From positions 310,001 through 374,000 of the forward strand of contig NC_026497.1 in assembly GCF_000328475.2 (NCBI RefSeq): a stretch of DNA of 64,000 nt, read 5' to 3'. Positions 43,084 through 53,595 of the stretch are shown in pieces. The translations under genes were made by a program, and so were the position numbers. Each line of letters opens with the position of its first letter. Position 1 is the first letter of the stretch. The stretch is from Mycosarcoma maydis (lineage: Eukaryota; Basidiomycota; Ustilaginomycetes; Ustilaginales). Under the pieces are notes generated by a model that was given only the letters and a program-made list of their open reading frames with translations, ran no database searches and was not told the origin of the DNA.

Positions 43084-44285
43084 ATGTGTCGACTACTTGG
43101 TAAGTGACTTCATCCCTTCCAACAAACAAGCTTGCCTGGTAGCCCCAAGTTCTAACACTCGAGTACTCCCAACTTGCATTCTGCATTTCTTGTTGCTCGC
43201 CATGCCCCAATCTAGTTTTCAAGGGCGCCGACCCGATTCAGCTTTGCCATCTCGTTACACGCCCCGCCCACTCGATCATCAACCAAGCTTTTGACTCTCG
43301 GCTGCGTCTCGATGCCACGCGCGCTGTCAACGGCGACGGCTTCGGCGTGGGCTGGTACGACTCCAAACAAGATCCAGAGCTGGGCAATGCTCCCTGCATC
43401 TTCACCTCGGTCACTCCAGCATGGAATAATCAAAACCTTCAGCGCATCGCCGAAAAGATCAAATCGCCCCTCGTCTTCGCTCATGTTCGCGCCTCTACTG
43501 CCGGTGCACTGTCCGAGACCAACTGCCATCCATGGCGATACGGACGACTCATGTGGATGCACAACGGTCAGATCTCGGAATTCTCCAAGATCAAACGCAA
43601 GGTTCTCGCCTCGCTTCCCGAGCCACTCTTCCTCTTCCCGCAGGGACACACGGACTCAGAATTCGCATTCGCCGTCTTCCTCAGTCATCTCGGCGACCCT
43701 CTTCAAACAGAGCCCTTTTGCTACAAAGAGCTGCGAGATGCGATGCTGGCCACGATCAACGACTTTAACACTTGGGCGCGCGAGGCAGGTATCCGAGAAC
43801 CCAGCCTGATGAACTTTTGCGTCACCGACGGCCAATCGATCATTTGCACCCGATACGTCTCAAGCAAGCACGACCAAGCAGCTTCGCTCTACTTTTCCTC
43901 GGGCACAAGCTTTTACGAGCACTCGCCCGGAACCTACAGGATGGTCAAGACGGACAAAAGGGAGAAAATCATTGTAGTAGCGAGCGAGCCCTTGACGTTT
44001 GAAAAGGCCGATTGGATGGAAATCCCAACCAACACGCTGGTCTGCATCACACCAAAGATGAACGTCCTGCAATTGCCCATCGTGGATGAGTATGCCTTGG
44101 GCAAGGGCGATCACACGATCCGAAGCCCCACGTTTGCAATCAAGACCGGTTATCCGCCGAGTGTGTCTGGTGCGACTGCAGCGATTAAGGGTGGTGGAGC
44201 AGATGCGGACGTTGCATCAGATGATTTACGCATGTCAATAACAAGCTTGAGGTCGCCTTCGAGAGGTCCCACGCTTGTTCGCTGA
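43084..44285 (+). CDS. DUG3: DUG3-type class II glutamine amidotransferase
   Basis: Two exons, 43084-43099 and 43216-44285, with a 116-base intron (GTAAGT donor, TCTAACAC branch-like site, TCTAG acceptor), giving 361 residues. Translation starts MCRLL, so the N-terminal nucleophile Cys2 is exposed after Met removal. It continues VFKGADPIQLCHLVTRPAHS, GDGFGVGWYDS, FAHVRASTAG, NCHPWRYGRLMWMHNG and FPQGHTDSEFAFAVFL, all typical of Ntn-type glutamine amidotransferases of the DUG3 family. Yeast Dug2-Dug3 hydrolyse the gamma-glutamyl bond of glutathione in the cytosol. The C-terminus is a short basic tail. The first exon is only 16 bases. A distinct amidotransferase role is possible. Confidence 0.9.
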
Positions 44286-44914
44286 TGCCTCTGCATAGCA
44301 TTCATAGCATTCATTGCATTCATTGCATTCATTGCATATTCCTTATACCCTTGTTTCCGACGAGATACAGATCCTACATGTATTTATATTACCTTGATCT
44401 GCAACCGAGCTCAGCTGAGCACGATCGCCAGGATCATGCTCATCATTCATCACGAATACCATCTTTTGAAACCAACATGAGTCAGCCACACTGGTGACTG
44501 CGGTTGAACCACGTCGATTCTTCGGGCTTTGTTTTTTGTTTTGTTTTTAGTCACGAGTGCAGACTCACGACTGAACAGCACGCTGAGAAATACAGGTGTG
44601 ATACAGGTGACGGAGTGAGACACGAGACCCTGAACTCGGCTGAATTCACGATTCATGATTCGTGATTGCGTGTCACCCATCTCGATCCTGTCCTTCCTTC
44701 AGTCCTTCTTTCATCCCATCAAGCCTTAGCTCAGCGTTGCTTGTTCCTCACTGGACCTGCTACCACACCACGACAAACATCATCTGATGCTACACGCGCT
44801 TTGCTGGATCACTTGTCAAATTCAAAGTCGTTTCTCCATCGCTACTACCTCGCAGCACAGTCAAACTCGCACAGACTTGTTTCAGACCGGCACACTGGTA
44901 GTTGGTTGTTCACA
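44286..44914. other. intergenic region and leader of the VPS9-Hal3 gene
   Basis: 629 bases. A nonamer repeat follows the DUG3 stop directly, then TCACGA/TCGTGA copies at 44645-44668. The downstream frame is open from 44666, but only through TTG and other non-ATG codons. Its first ATG is at 44915. Confidence 0.55.
44298..44337 (+). repeat. nonamer repeat GCATTCATT/A, four copies
   Basis: One GCATTCATA and three GCATTCATT units followed by GCAT, thirteen bases after the DUG3-type stop codon, so probably within its 3' untranslated region. Confidence 0.9.
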
Positions 44915-47900
44915 ATGCAACGCACACCAAGCGACTCGTTGGACCCCTCTATCGCGGCTTCCAAGGCGCTCGATGCGTCTCAATCGGGCTCGGACTGCTC
45001 GTCGCGTACCACGTCCCCTCGGTTTCCCATCGCAAGACTCGAGCCAACCGATAGAGCAGAGTGGCAAAGCCAGACCGTCGGGCGCAGTAGTCATCGCAGA
45101 GACAGCCAACACCCGTTTGGCGATCATACAGCTCAGAGAATCGTTCCAACCTCCTCGTCGACTCCTTCCACCCCAACCTCTGCGCTTCCAACATCACGTA
45201 CCTATCATAGCCTCAATTATGCCCCGCGTCAACGCAACTCGATGCTGCGGCCTAATGCTGCTTCCGTGTTTCAGCCCCACTCCCCGCAGTCAGCTCAACA
45301 GCAGCAAGCCGTGACAACAGCGTTTACTGGCTTGGCGCTTCCATCTGGTCGAGTCTCACCAGCGCTGCCGTCGTACTCTTCGCCTCTGAGCGCCACTTCG
45401 TATCTCCGCACTTCCCCCTCCTACCCCACCATCTCGTTGCCAGACGCTGTCCCACCGCGCGATAGCTCCAGAGTACGAGATTCGGTCTCATTGCAAGCGG
45501 ACACAGCGCCAACTTCTCTAGCCCGCATGCAGCTACAGCAGATGCAAGATGAAGCTCGAAGGCTCGGCTTGAATGAGAAAAGCGCTGGTTGGCTCATTCT
45601 CGAAGCTCTGCAGGCGGCCACCGAGGGCGAATGGGCTGCGGTGGCAGAGCTGCTTGCCAACGGTGATGCTACGCTGCTGCTCCCCCGCGATCCTCCTTCT
45701 GTCTTTACCTCGTCATCCCAGCTCAGTGCATCGTTTGCATACGACCACACCATCTTCAATGCTGCCTCCGCATCCTCTACAAAGCCATCGCCTTCAGCTG
45801 TTCCCTCGTCGGCTACTTGTCCGGACGCACTGTCCATCTTGACTCTGTCGGGCTTGCGAGGTAGCCTCTCTCGAGCACCATCTGACCAGAGCGAGCCAGA
45901 CACTTTGGTTCAAGCCGTCGAATCGCAACAATTTCAACTCATCCTCCAGTCATTCGTAGTCAAGACTTCGCAGAGCGCCATCTCGAACCTCAAAGATGCA
46001 TCCTCACGGCAAGAAACGCTGGAAATGCTTGCTCCGCTACCAATCATCACATCGCTTGACAAGTCAAATTGTCGCTATCCTTCCTTTTCTCTATTGGCGT
46101 CCAATGCGCAATTTCCTCTGCCTCCACCACTCAACGTACGCAAAGCCTCGTCTCAGAGTCAGGCAGGCGGAAAGAATCGAGCTCGCTCCAATTCCAAGCT
46201 AAATGCGGCAGGTTCCAGAGCTTCGGCGTCGTTCGCGAGCATTTTCGGCGGAAGCGGGCGCGAGCGCAGACGACAAGCCGAGGCGGCGGGCACAACTGGT
46301 TCCGAGATGCTAGATGCGCAAAGACTATCTGTCAATGCTACACATCTTGACGTCCAGCCATTTCAAGGCGCGAATGTTGCTCAGGATGGCTTGGAAATTG
46401 AGTCTGGTGCCCAGATACCGTCAAGCCTGGGGGTAGAACTCCGTGGTGATCTCCAGCACACAACGAACGACGAAGCAACGAGCATCAAAGAAAGCACTTG
46501 CGCCACCACGCAAAGAAGGTCGGTCTCGGTTTGGGTCGTAGATCACCTCGTTCGTCGCTCGACGGTGATGAAGATGATCAGAAAGGCACTCGACACACGC
46601 ATTAAAGAGAGGCTATTGGCCAAAAGCATTCCGGAATCAATCTCTGACGTCGTTGCCAGTTTCGCTGCCACCTATCTCCCACCTGCACCGTCCCTCAATG
46701 ACGTTTCAGCTTCGAGGTCCGGAGGGGCTGAGCGAGGTCAGGCGAGCCACTCAAATCGATCTCGAGCCGCCTCTCCCGTCAATGTCGTCAATCCTCCGTA
46801 CCTGGCAGATCCCGATGAGTTGTCGGAAAACTTTCAGGACTTTTTCAACAGCATCCGTGAACAGCTGTACAACTTTGACTCTTCCCAGGCCGAGTATCTG
46901 CGAGCAGACAGTGACACTGCAGCTGCGATAGCTCGTAATCCTGCTCCAAATGCATCGCTCGAGGAGCAGCACGCTCAACATGATCGCATCGAACGACAAC
47001 TCGAAGCAGTGGAGACTGTGCTTTGCGAAGAAGTGTACGATCGCATCTTTTGCCCCGTCACGTCTCGTGATCGTTACCATGACGATGCACTGGCATCCCG
47101 TATCGCGGCGCTCAACGTTCTGGGCTTGTCACTGCGTCACCTTGGTTTGGTCGTGCCATCAGAGCGTTTGCAAGAAGATGAAATTGAGGCGACAGAGAGC
47201 AATGCACTGCTCGACGGGATCGAACGCATTGTCCAGCAATGCGGTGACGAGCTGCAACGGCTTGAGAGCGCAATGTGTCGTTCGCCGCAAGCAAAGCTTG
47301 ACGTTCTGGTGCGGGCTCACAAGATCGCGGTCGAAGGGGTGGCGCAATTGCCCAGTATCAAGATGCGAGACGATGACACTGCCGTTGAAGGCCAAGAAAA
47401 AGAACAGACAGCTCGTCCGTCATCAGGCAAAAAGGGAGACGGCTCGACGAGCGCAGACTTGATCCTTCCCATCTTGATTTACAGCATCGTTTCGTCCAAC
47501 CCTTCGCACCTGGCAAGTAATTTGCTCTACATCCAACGTTTCCGTGCCGAGAGCTTGGTGCAGGGCGAAACCTCGTACTGCCTCGTCAATGTTCAGGCTG
47601 CCGTGGCGTTCCTCGAAAACGTCGATGTCAAAGACTTGGGACTGGACTCGAATCAGATCGGTGCGCACCTGCCTGTTCACAGTCGGGACGAGGGCCATGC
47701 ACCTCGCTCTTCGACGGGATCATCTCACTCTCTCGTTCCATCCTCGAAGATCGCTGAAACTTCTTCGGCCACGTTGGCGATGCCCGCTCGCATCCGTGGG
47801 CGACTGACACAGGAGATCGGCGATCTGGCCGGCGCAAGCAACAAGGTGATCACTGGTGTCATGGGTTCGAGTATCTCGGCGTTCAGTCGCATGATGGGTG

Positions 47901-49207
47901 CCAATGCGAGCGTCGCTGAAGCAGGTGTGGATGAATCATTGGGAAGGAAGCGCGCAAAGAGCAGTGCGTCGCTGAACGCAGCTCATTCAGAAGGTGCTGT
48001 TGCACCAACACAAGCTGATGCACAGCGTCCGTTACGGTCTCGTACCTCGAGTAGCGTCACGCCTACAGACGATTCGTACTTGGGCGAGCAGTCGAAGGAA
48101 AAGGAAAAGGACACGGTGGGGACGCCGAGCACTGACAAACCCAGTATCGGCGACCGACTAGCGATGCTGAGTCGACTCGGTACTTCTGCTTTGTCGTCTT
48201 CGCCTTCATCATCGCTGGGCTCGGGATTGCCTTCGGACAGCGGATTAGGCGTGTCTGCATCTGGTCAATCCTTGATCGCGTCGCCGCGTGCGGTTTCGCG
48301 AGAGCTACCGGGACCACCTCCTCCGACCAAAACCAAAACCACTCGGCCGGTGCAGAATCGAACCACGTCGTACCTCGCCTCGCAGCTGTCGCGCACCACT
48401 GCGACGCCTCCCCGCACGTCGTCCGGCTCTCTCAGTGCTGTGCTAGCAGACGAAGTGGTGGCTGCTGCCAAGCCGCTCCCGGCGTCGCTGCGATCGCCAT
48501 ATGCGCCGCTCTCACGTCCTCCGACGTGCGATCGACCGTTGCATATTGTGCTTGCGAGCACCGGGAGCGTTGCTTCTGTCAAGATTCCATTGATCGTGCA
48601 AGAGTTGTTGACGTATGCCAATGTCCGGGTTCAGGTGATCGCCACGGACAATTCGTTACATTTCTACGACCGCGCTGACATTGCTAAACTCAATGCTGCT
48701 TCGGGCGGCGACGGAGATGAGTACACTGTTGCTTCGCTGGCAGCTGAAAACCAGAGCGCGTCAGTGTGCGGGCGAGCGGCGTCGCACGTGCGTGCGCACC
48801 TATGGACGAATGCGGACGAATGGACGTCGTTCTCGCGCATTGGCGACCCGATCCTGCACATTGAGCTACGTCGATGGGCCGACATGGTGCTGATTGCTCC
48901 GTGTAGTGCGAATACGCTAGCCAAGATCTATGGGGGCATGTGCGACGATCTTTTGACGAGTTTTGTGCGTGCACTGGCGAGGGATACGCCCAAGTGGATG
49001 TTCCCGGCGATGAACACGTTGATGTGGGAGAATGAGGTGACCGAGGTGCACGTCGACGCGCTCAGACGCAGGGGATGGGTGGTCCATGGTCCGGTCGAGA
49101 AGATGCTGGCGTGTGGAGATATGGGCACGGGTGCAATGGTGGAATGGACCGAGCTCGTGCAGACGCTCGTACAGTGGGCGCACTTGGTCAGAGACGAGAG
49201 CCGATGA
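44915..49207 (+). CDS. fusion of VPS9 Rab5-GEF domain and Hal3/PPCDC flavoprotein domain
   Basis: 1430 codons with no stop. The N-terminal 640 residues are Ser-rich with a coiled-coil-like stretch. A VPS9 domain lies at about 690-905, with VYDRIFCP, RIAALNVLGLSLRHL, then DLILPILIYSIVSSNPSHLAS, IQRFRAESLVQGETSYCLVN and AAVAFLENV. This carries the Asp and Tyr used by Rab5-type exchange factors. A Ser/Thr-rich linker leads to a flavoprotein domain (1207-1425) of the Hal3/phosphopantothenoylcysteine decarboxylase family, with IVLASTGSVASVKIP, DPILHIELRRWADMVLIAP, SANTLAKIYGG, PAMNTLMWENE and LACGDMGTGAM. Catalytic His1315, Asn1367 and Cys1400 are all present. PPCDC is a coenzyme A synthesis step; Hal3 also inhibits PP1 phosphatase. 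Whether it makes one bifunctional protein or two transcripts is unresolved. Confidence 0.87.
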   Translation: MQRTPSDSLDPSIAASKALDASQSGSDCSSRTTSPRFPIARLEPTDRAEWQSQTVGRSSHRRDSQHPFGDHTAQRIVPTSSSTPSTPTSALPTSRTYHSLNYAPRQRNSMLRPNAASVFQPHSPQSAQQQQAVTTAFTGLALPSGRVSPALPSYSSPLSATSYLRTSPSYPTISLPDAVPPRDSSRVRDSVSLQADTAPTSLARMQLQQMQDEARRLGLNEKSAGWLILEALQAATEGEWAAVAELLANGDATLLLPRDPPSVFTSSSQLSASFAYDHTIFNAASASSTKPSPSAVPSSATCPDALSILTLSGLRGSLSRAPSDQSEPDTLVQAVESQQFQLILQSFVVKTSQSAISNLKDASSRQETLEMLAPLPIITSLDKSNCRYPSFSLLASNAQFPLPPPLNVRKASSQSQAGGKNRARSNSKLNAAGSRASASFASIFGGSGRERRRQAEAAGTTGSEMLDAQRLSVNATHLDVQPFQGANVAQDGLEIESGAQIPSSLGVELRGDLQHTTNDEATSIKESTCATTQRRSVSVWVVDHLVRRSTVMKMIRKALDTRIKERLLAKSIPESISDVVASFAATYLPPAPSLNDVSASRSGGAERGQASHSNRSRAASPVNVVNPPYLADPDELSENFQDFFNSIREQLYNFDSSQAEYLRADSDTAAAIARNPAPNASLEEQHAQHDRIERQLEAVETVLCEEVYDRIFCPVTSRDRYHDDALASRIAALNVLGLSLRHLGLVVPSERLQEDEIEATESNALLDGIERIVQQCGDELQRLESAMCRSPQAKLDVLVRAHKIAVEGVAQLPSIKMRDDDTAVEGQEKEQTARPSSGKKGDGSTSADLILPILIYSIVSSNPSHLASNLLYIQRFRAESLVQGETSYCLVNVQAAVAFLENVDVKDLGLDSNQIGAHLPVHSRDEGHAPRSSTGSSHSLVPSSKIAETSSATLAMPARIRGRLTQEIGDLAGASNKVITGVMGSSISAFSRMMGANASVAEAGVDESLGRKRAKSSASLNAAHSEGAVAPTQADAQRPLRSRTSSSVTPTDDSYLGEQSKEKEKDTVGTPSTDKPSIGDRLAMLSRLGTSALSSSPSSSLGSGLPSDSGLGVSASGQSLIASPRAVSRELPGPPPPTKTKTTRPVQNRTTSYLASQLSRTTATPPRTSSGSLSAVLADEVVAAAKPLPASLRSPYAPLSRPPTCDRPLHIVLASTGSVASVKIPLIVQELLTYANVRVQVIATDNSLHFYDRADIAKLNAASGGDGDEYTVASLAAENQSASVCGRAASHVRAHLWTNADEWTSFSRIGDPILHIELRRWADMVLIAPCSANTLAKIYGGMCDDLLTSFVRALARDTPKWMFPAMNTLMWENEVTEVHVDALRRRGWVVHGPVEKMLACGDMGTGAMVEWTELVQTLVQWAHLVRDESR

Positions 49208-49594
49208 CGACAGCGAGTCACCAAGCTCGACACCGTCGGTCTGACAACATGTCGACATAACCCTACAAGCCTACAAGCCGCTTTGCGTGTCAGTGTTTGG
49301 TCTGAAAATCCCTTACGCCTCACTTGGGTTTGGTCTTCAACACTCGTGGTTTGTACTAGCAGAACACAGCCAGACCCGATATGTATACAGGCAGTTGGCG
49401 TTCACGCGTCTACTTCTGAATCCAAGCGAATGTTCAGCGTCAGACGAGACTGGACGCACTAGCACACACGATCAGAGTAGCACCTAGGAATGAAAAGGGA
49501 AAAGCGTGCGGGATGGATGGTTGCGTGCGTTGCGCGACTGGTGTATGTGTCTATGTGTACGAGTGTATGGGAGATCTGTTGTTGCGCGCGGGAT
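49208..49594. other. convergent 3' intergenic region
   Basis: 387 bases between the VPS9-Hal3 and cryptochrome stops. No repeat array or gene seen. Confidence 0.5.
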
Positions 49595-51466
49595 TCATGA
49601 CTGCTGGGTACTGGCGCGTGTGGATCTGGAGCGTCGGCGCGCTCCGCGGCGGTTGGCGTTGGCGTTGGCTGAGCGCCTACCGGTGGCGACGTGGTCGGGT
49701 TTGTGGTGCGCAGGTGGGGCGCCTTCTGGGTTCGAGTAATGTTTTCGCCACATTTGCTGTTCCACGATGGGCGTAGGCGGGTAGTGTGCGCTGTGCGCTT
49801 GTTCGGCCCAAGCTGCGTCGGGGCAAGTCCACGGATGGTGTCTGTACTGAGGAGGCATATCGCTGAGCAACGGAAGCCAGGTGGCGACGTATTCGCCATT
49901 CGCGTCATAGTCATTTCCCTGCTTGATCGGGTTGAACTGACGCGAGCTGCGAGGGTCGTTGCCGACACCTGCGACGTACTGCCAATTGCCCCAGTTGGAA
50001 TTCGGCTCATAGTCTACGAGCCAGCTTTCGAAGAATTCAGCTCCATGACGCCAATTCCAGCCAAGATCTTTGGTGAGAAACGATGCGACGTTTTGTCGTC
50101 CGCGATTCGACATAAACCCGGTCTGCACCATTTCGACCATGTTGGCATCGATCAGAGGTACGCCCGTCTGAGCCGTGCACCAGCGCACAAATCCATCGTC
50201 GCGATCCGAGAGCGACGCGCTCGATTTCCACTCGGACGCTTTCGACGGAGCGGATCGCGCCGAAATGTCGTCCTCGATTCCTCGCAAGCTGAACAGCTTC
50301 GATCCGAACTTCCACCCGACAAAGTAGAAGTAGTCTCGCCACAGAAGCTCAAAGATGATCCAATATCCACCGCCTTTGTTGCTGGCATTGTGCGTGGCAT
50401 CGTGCGTCGCGTTATCGAGCTCAGTCGCTTTTTGCGCGATCAGCCGCGGCGACAGCAGTCCGAGCGCAAGCGCAGCGCCGAATTTGGTCGAGTAGTCGGT
50501 ACCCAGCATTTGGTTTCGAGTTTGCTTGTACGACGCAGCCGGGCAAGAGTCAGATCGGTCAAAGTAGTGATCAAGTCGAGCGAGCGCTTCGGTCTCGCCT
50601 CCTCGATACGGAAACGCAGAGTGTGCCACATCCACTTGACCGCGCTTGCACATGACCCTGGCGAGAAGCTCGTTATGAGCCAATACCGGATTGTCGAGCA
50701 ACGGCTGCAAGAGACACTTTTCAACCGCGTTCTTACGATCCAACCCATGCTGCTTGTTGGCGGATAGCGAATAGACACCGGCCGCATCCTCCACTGGCAC
50801 CTCGGCGAACGGTTTCAACCTGTCCGGCGAGGCGAGTGGAGCTCTCCAGATACGGTTGCGTTCCACTTGCTTGCGAAAGTGCGTAAACACATCCGGAAGC
50901 TTGCTTACTGGGAAGCCGAGGTCTCGGGAATGGATCAACGACTTTGTCTCGAACATGTGCATGCGACACTGCACGTCCGAGAGCATGCGTTGCAGCCGCT
51001 TCTGGATGTTGACTTCCTCGGTGTTGATCTCTCTACTCAGATACACCGCCTCGACGGTATCGCCGTGCGCTCGGATTTGGTGGATCAGCGACGCGATTAC
51101 GCTCTCGGGCGTTCCTGCGAACATGGCGAGATCGCTGCCGAGCCTACGCAGTCGATCGCGCAAGTCGAACACGCTCTCGTTGATAAACTTGATTCGATGG
51201 ATTCCCGTCCGCCATAGCCCCAGCTCGCGCGTCTTTGCATATTCTCCACTACCCTTACCGCCCCCGTCCTTGCGCGCCTTTTCCAAGCGCGGAAAGCCGG
51301 ACACTTCCACGTGCCGCTGATCGAACACGTACACTGGCAACACATGCGTGATGGGCTGCGTGAAGTTCGCAGTCGATGGCGTCGGTTCCGAGCACACGTG
51401 CAAGATCGGATGGTCGTGCAATCGCAGATCATTGCGTAGCAGTGCGATGAGGATGTTGCGTGTCAT
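49595..51466 (-). CDS. cryptochrome DASH (photolyase/cryptochrome family)
   Basis: 623 residues from the ATG at 51466; the frame is open for 11 more codons to a TTG, which I reject. The N-terminal photolyase alpha/beta domain begins NILIALLRNDLRLHDHPIL. The helical FAD-binding domain contains ELLWRDYFYFVGWKFG, TGVPLIDANMVEM, TGFMSNRGRQNVASFL and the DASH-typical WQYVAGVGNDPRSSRQFNP. DASH proteins bind FAD and often methenyltetrahydrofolate, and repair cyclobutane dimers in single-stranded DNA. The C-terminus carries an Arg/Ala/Asn-rich basic tail of about 40 residues beyond the photolyase fold. Single exon. Class I CPD photolyase is less likely given the DASH segment. Confidence 0.94.
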   Translation of the reverse strand: MTRNILIALLRNDLRLHDHPILHVCSEPTPSTANFTQPITHVLPVYVFDQRHVEVSGFPRLEKARKDGGGKGSGEYAKTRELGLWRTGIHRIKFINESVFDLRDRLRRLGSDLAMFAGTPESVIASLIHQIRAHGDTVEAVYLSREINTEEVNIQKRLQRMLSDVQCRMHMFETKSLIHSRDLGFPVSKLPDVFTHFRKQVERNRIWRAPLASPDRLKPFAEVPVEDAAGVYSLSANKQHGLDRKNAVEKCLLQPLLDNPVLAHNELLARVMCKRGQVDVAHSAFPYRGGETEALARLDHYFDRSDSCPAASYKQTRNQMLGTDYSTKFGAALALGLLSPRLIAQKATELDNATHDATHNASNKGGGYWIIFELLWRDYFYFVGWKFGSKLFSLRGIEDDISARSAPSKASEWKSSASLSDRDDGFVRWCTAQTGVPLIDANMVEMVQTGFMSNRGRQNVASFLTKDLGWNWRHGAEFFESWLVDYEPNSNWGNWQYVAGVGNDPRSSRQFNPIKQGNDYDANGEYVATWLPLLSDMPPQYRHHPWTCPDAAWAEQAHSAHYPPTPIVEQQMWRKHYSNPEGAPPAHHKPDHVATGRRSANANANRRGARRRSRSTRASTQQS

Positions 51467-53595
51467 GTTGCAGAGCGGTTGCGTGACTCGAAAACACAAA
51501 CAAAACCCAAGACGTTGACGACAGAGAAACAGAGCGAAAGAGAGATGGCAGAGACGATGGCAGCAGGAAGCCTGGTCGAACTGCTACAGTTGAATGGAGG
51601 AGAGACGAAACAAAAGCGTCAAGCACATAGCAGAGCACATGTAGCAAACCGAAGCGGAGCAGGATCTCCAACAAGAGGCGCAAGCCGACGCAGAAGGTGG
51701 AGGTGACGAGACACGATCACGATGCTGTCATGCACCCTGGCTGTTGGATGTGGTCAGGCGGCTGCTGTAGCAAACCACAATCGTGAATGTCAATGACGAT
51801 GATGACGATAGCAAAAAAAAAACGCTCAATCCAGATCTCAGGGTCCAATGGTGTGGTAAGACTGCTGCTGGAGGTGCTCGCCATCATTCCCGCTTCCCGC
51901 TTTCCGCTTCACGATTCACACGATTGGCGTAAAATGCACTGGTACACTGTGACACTCGTCTCGAGCTAGATCGGTTTGTCGGACGCATGCCGTGAATGCT
52001 CTGGCTCCGTACGCTACGGTGTACCGACTCGCCGGCCCTGATACCAGCCGACATGGAGTAATCTGGCGCAGCTCGTAACCACGTTGAGCAAGTGAGTGAC
52101 AAGCGCGAATCGCTACTCGTGACTGTCACTACAGTAACTGTACTGCCGTGCTGTAAATCGGCAGCGTGTGTCCAACTGTGCAAGCTGCAGGCCAGCTTAA
52201 GTTATGCTGCATCATTCGTGATTTAACTTAACTTACCTTGGCGTCAATCGTGAATCACGAATCACGAATCACGAATCACGAATCACGAATCGTGCGTGAA
52301 TCGCGGAATCGCGAATCAAATACAAGTTATCGCCGAACCGAGTCTGATGGCAGCCAAACCAAAGCAGCGCAGTCAGAAATCAAATGGTCGCCGCAGAATG
52401 AGGTCATTGTCCATTCACCATTCACGAATTCGTGATTCGAGATTCGTGATTGAGGAATCGTGAATCACGAATCACGAATTTTGAGAGGGCCTACATTGTT
52501 AGGAGAGTCTCGCTCTCACATTGCCAAATCTTGCCTTTCAGAGTCGCATCGTCTCGGCCGATTGAACGCTTAAACCAGATCCCCTCTCGATTGAGGAGCC
52601 CGATTGGTTTCCTTGAAGATCACATCGCTACGCTTCGTTTTCCGATTCATGCCTTACGCTGGCGTAGATGCAGATGCGCGAGGTGGCGAGCAAGCAGGTT
52701 GATGGACTAGCTGGGATGCGAGGGCAGGCTCAAATGCACCGAAGCTCTGAACCTTGATCACGAATCACACATCCAATTACGAATACGACGACTACGAATA
52801 CGAACACGGACACAAATCACGAATATGAATCGCGAATGTTCAAGAAGCTCGTGGAGGAAGCGAGAAGAACAATCGTGAATCACGAATCTCTGCATTCTGA
52901 GCGCTCAACGCGTTTCTCGCCCAAACAAATAAAAAGAAAAAAGAAAAGAAAAAATAGAAAAAAAAAAGGATTATTCTACAGGCTCGACTTGACGCTTCCA
53001 CGTTGGTGCTTTCTTTACTCACTCACGACTTTGGCGGGTGTTGCTTGAGAAGAAACTGTGAATCGTCAACAGGGAACTCGTGAAATGGTCAAGGTGAAAA
53101 TGAATGCAAACTTTTCCACTGCCAGGTCACAGAGTCCCTAGCCAAGAGTCAACGGATTCTCTCTTCCAAAAAATTCACTAGATGCACGGTTGCGGCCACA
53201 GTCTCAAGAGTGGCGAGTACCGACTTAGGTAGAGTCAAACAATACAAGAGAGAGCAGAGGCGTATATCACAGCCAACACAGCGCACCATTCGTGATTCAC
53301 GATTCACGATTCAAGATTTGTGATTTGTGATTTGTGATTCGCATCAGTCGTATTCGGGCACGAGCACTTAGACTTGATACTTGCCACACCTCAACTACAT
53401 CTTCTTCCAACACCACCATCCACCGTTCCTTTGGCCATCGACTCTGCAACTTTGTCATATCCGCTTGATCATCTCCTTTGATCACTCAGCAGATCTCTGT
53501 GCAATACAGCTGCTTTCTTCTTCTTTTTCTTCTTGGACCTCTCTCTTTCTTCTTTTCCTCCTTTCCAAGTCTCCTCCCTTTCACACTCGCCCAGA
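51467..53595. other. 2.1 kb divergent spacer with dense heptamer repeats
   Basis: This lies between the cryptochrome-DASH and Hsp110 starts. Clusters of AATCACG/ATTCGTG copies occur at 52225-52310, 52425-52485, 52780-52890 and 53285-53345, including 11-base palindromes at 52249-52259, 52459-52469, 52874-52884 and 53291-53301. A purine run occupies about 52926-52970, and a C/T-rich leader precedes the Hsp110 ATG from about 53500. I could not identify a clear heat-shock element. No coding gene supported. Confidence 0.6.
52253..52287 (+). repeat. (AATCACG)5 heptamer tandem repeat
   Basis: Five perfect copies, then AATCGTG. This is the reverse-complement orientation of the ATTCGTG array at 42514-42555. 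Confidence 0.93.

Noticed and set aside
49691..50767. 358-codon open frame opposite cryptochrome-DASH
   Set aside because: Antisense shadow of a well-supported photolyase-family gene; Arg-rich and without recognisable motifs.
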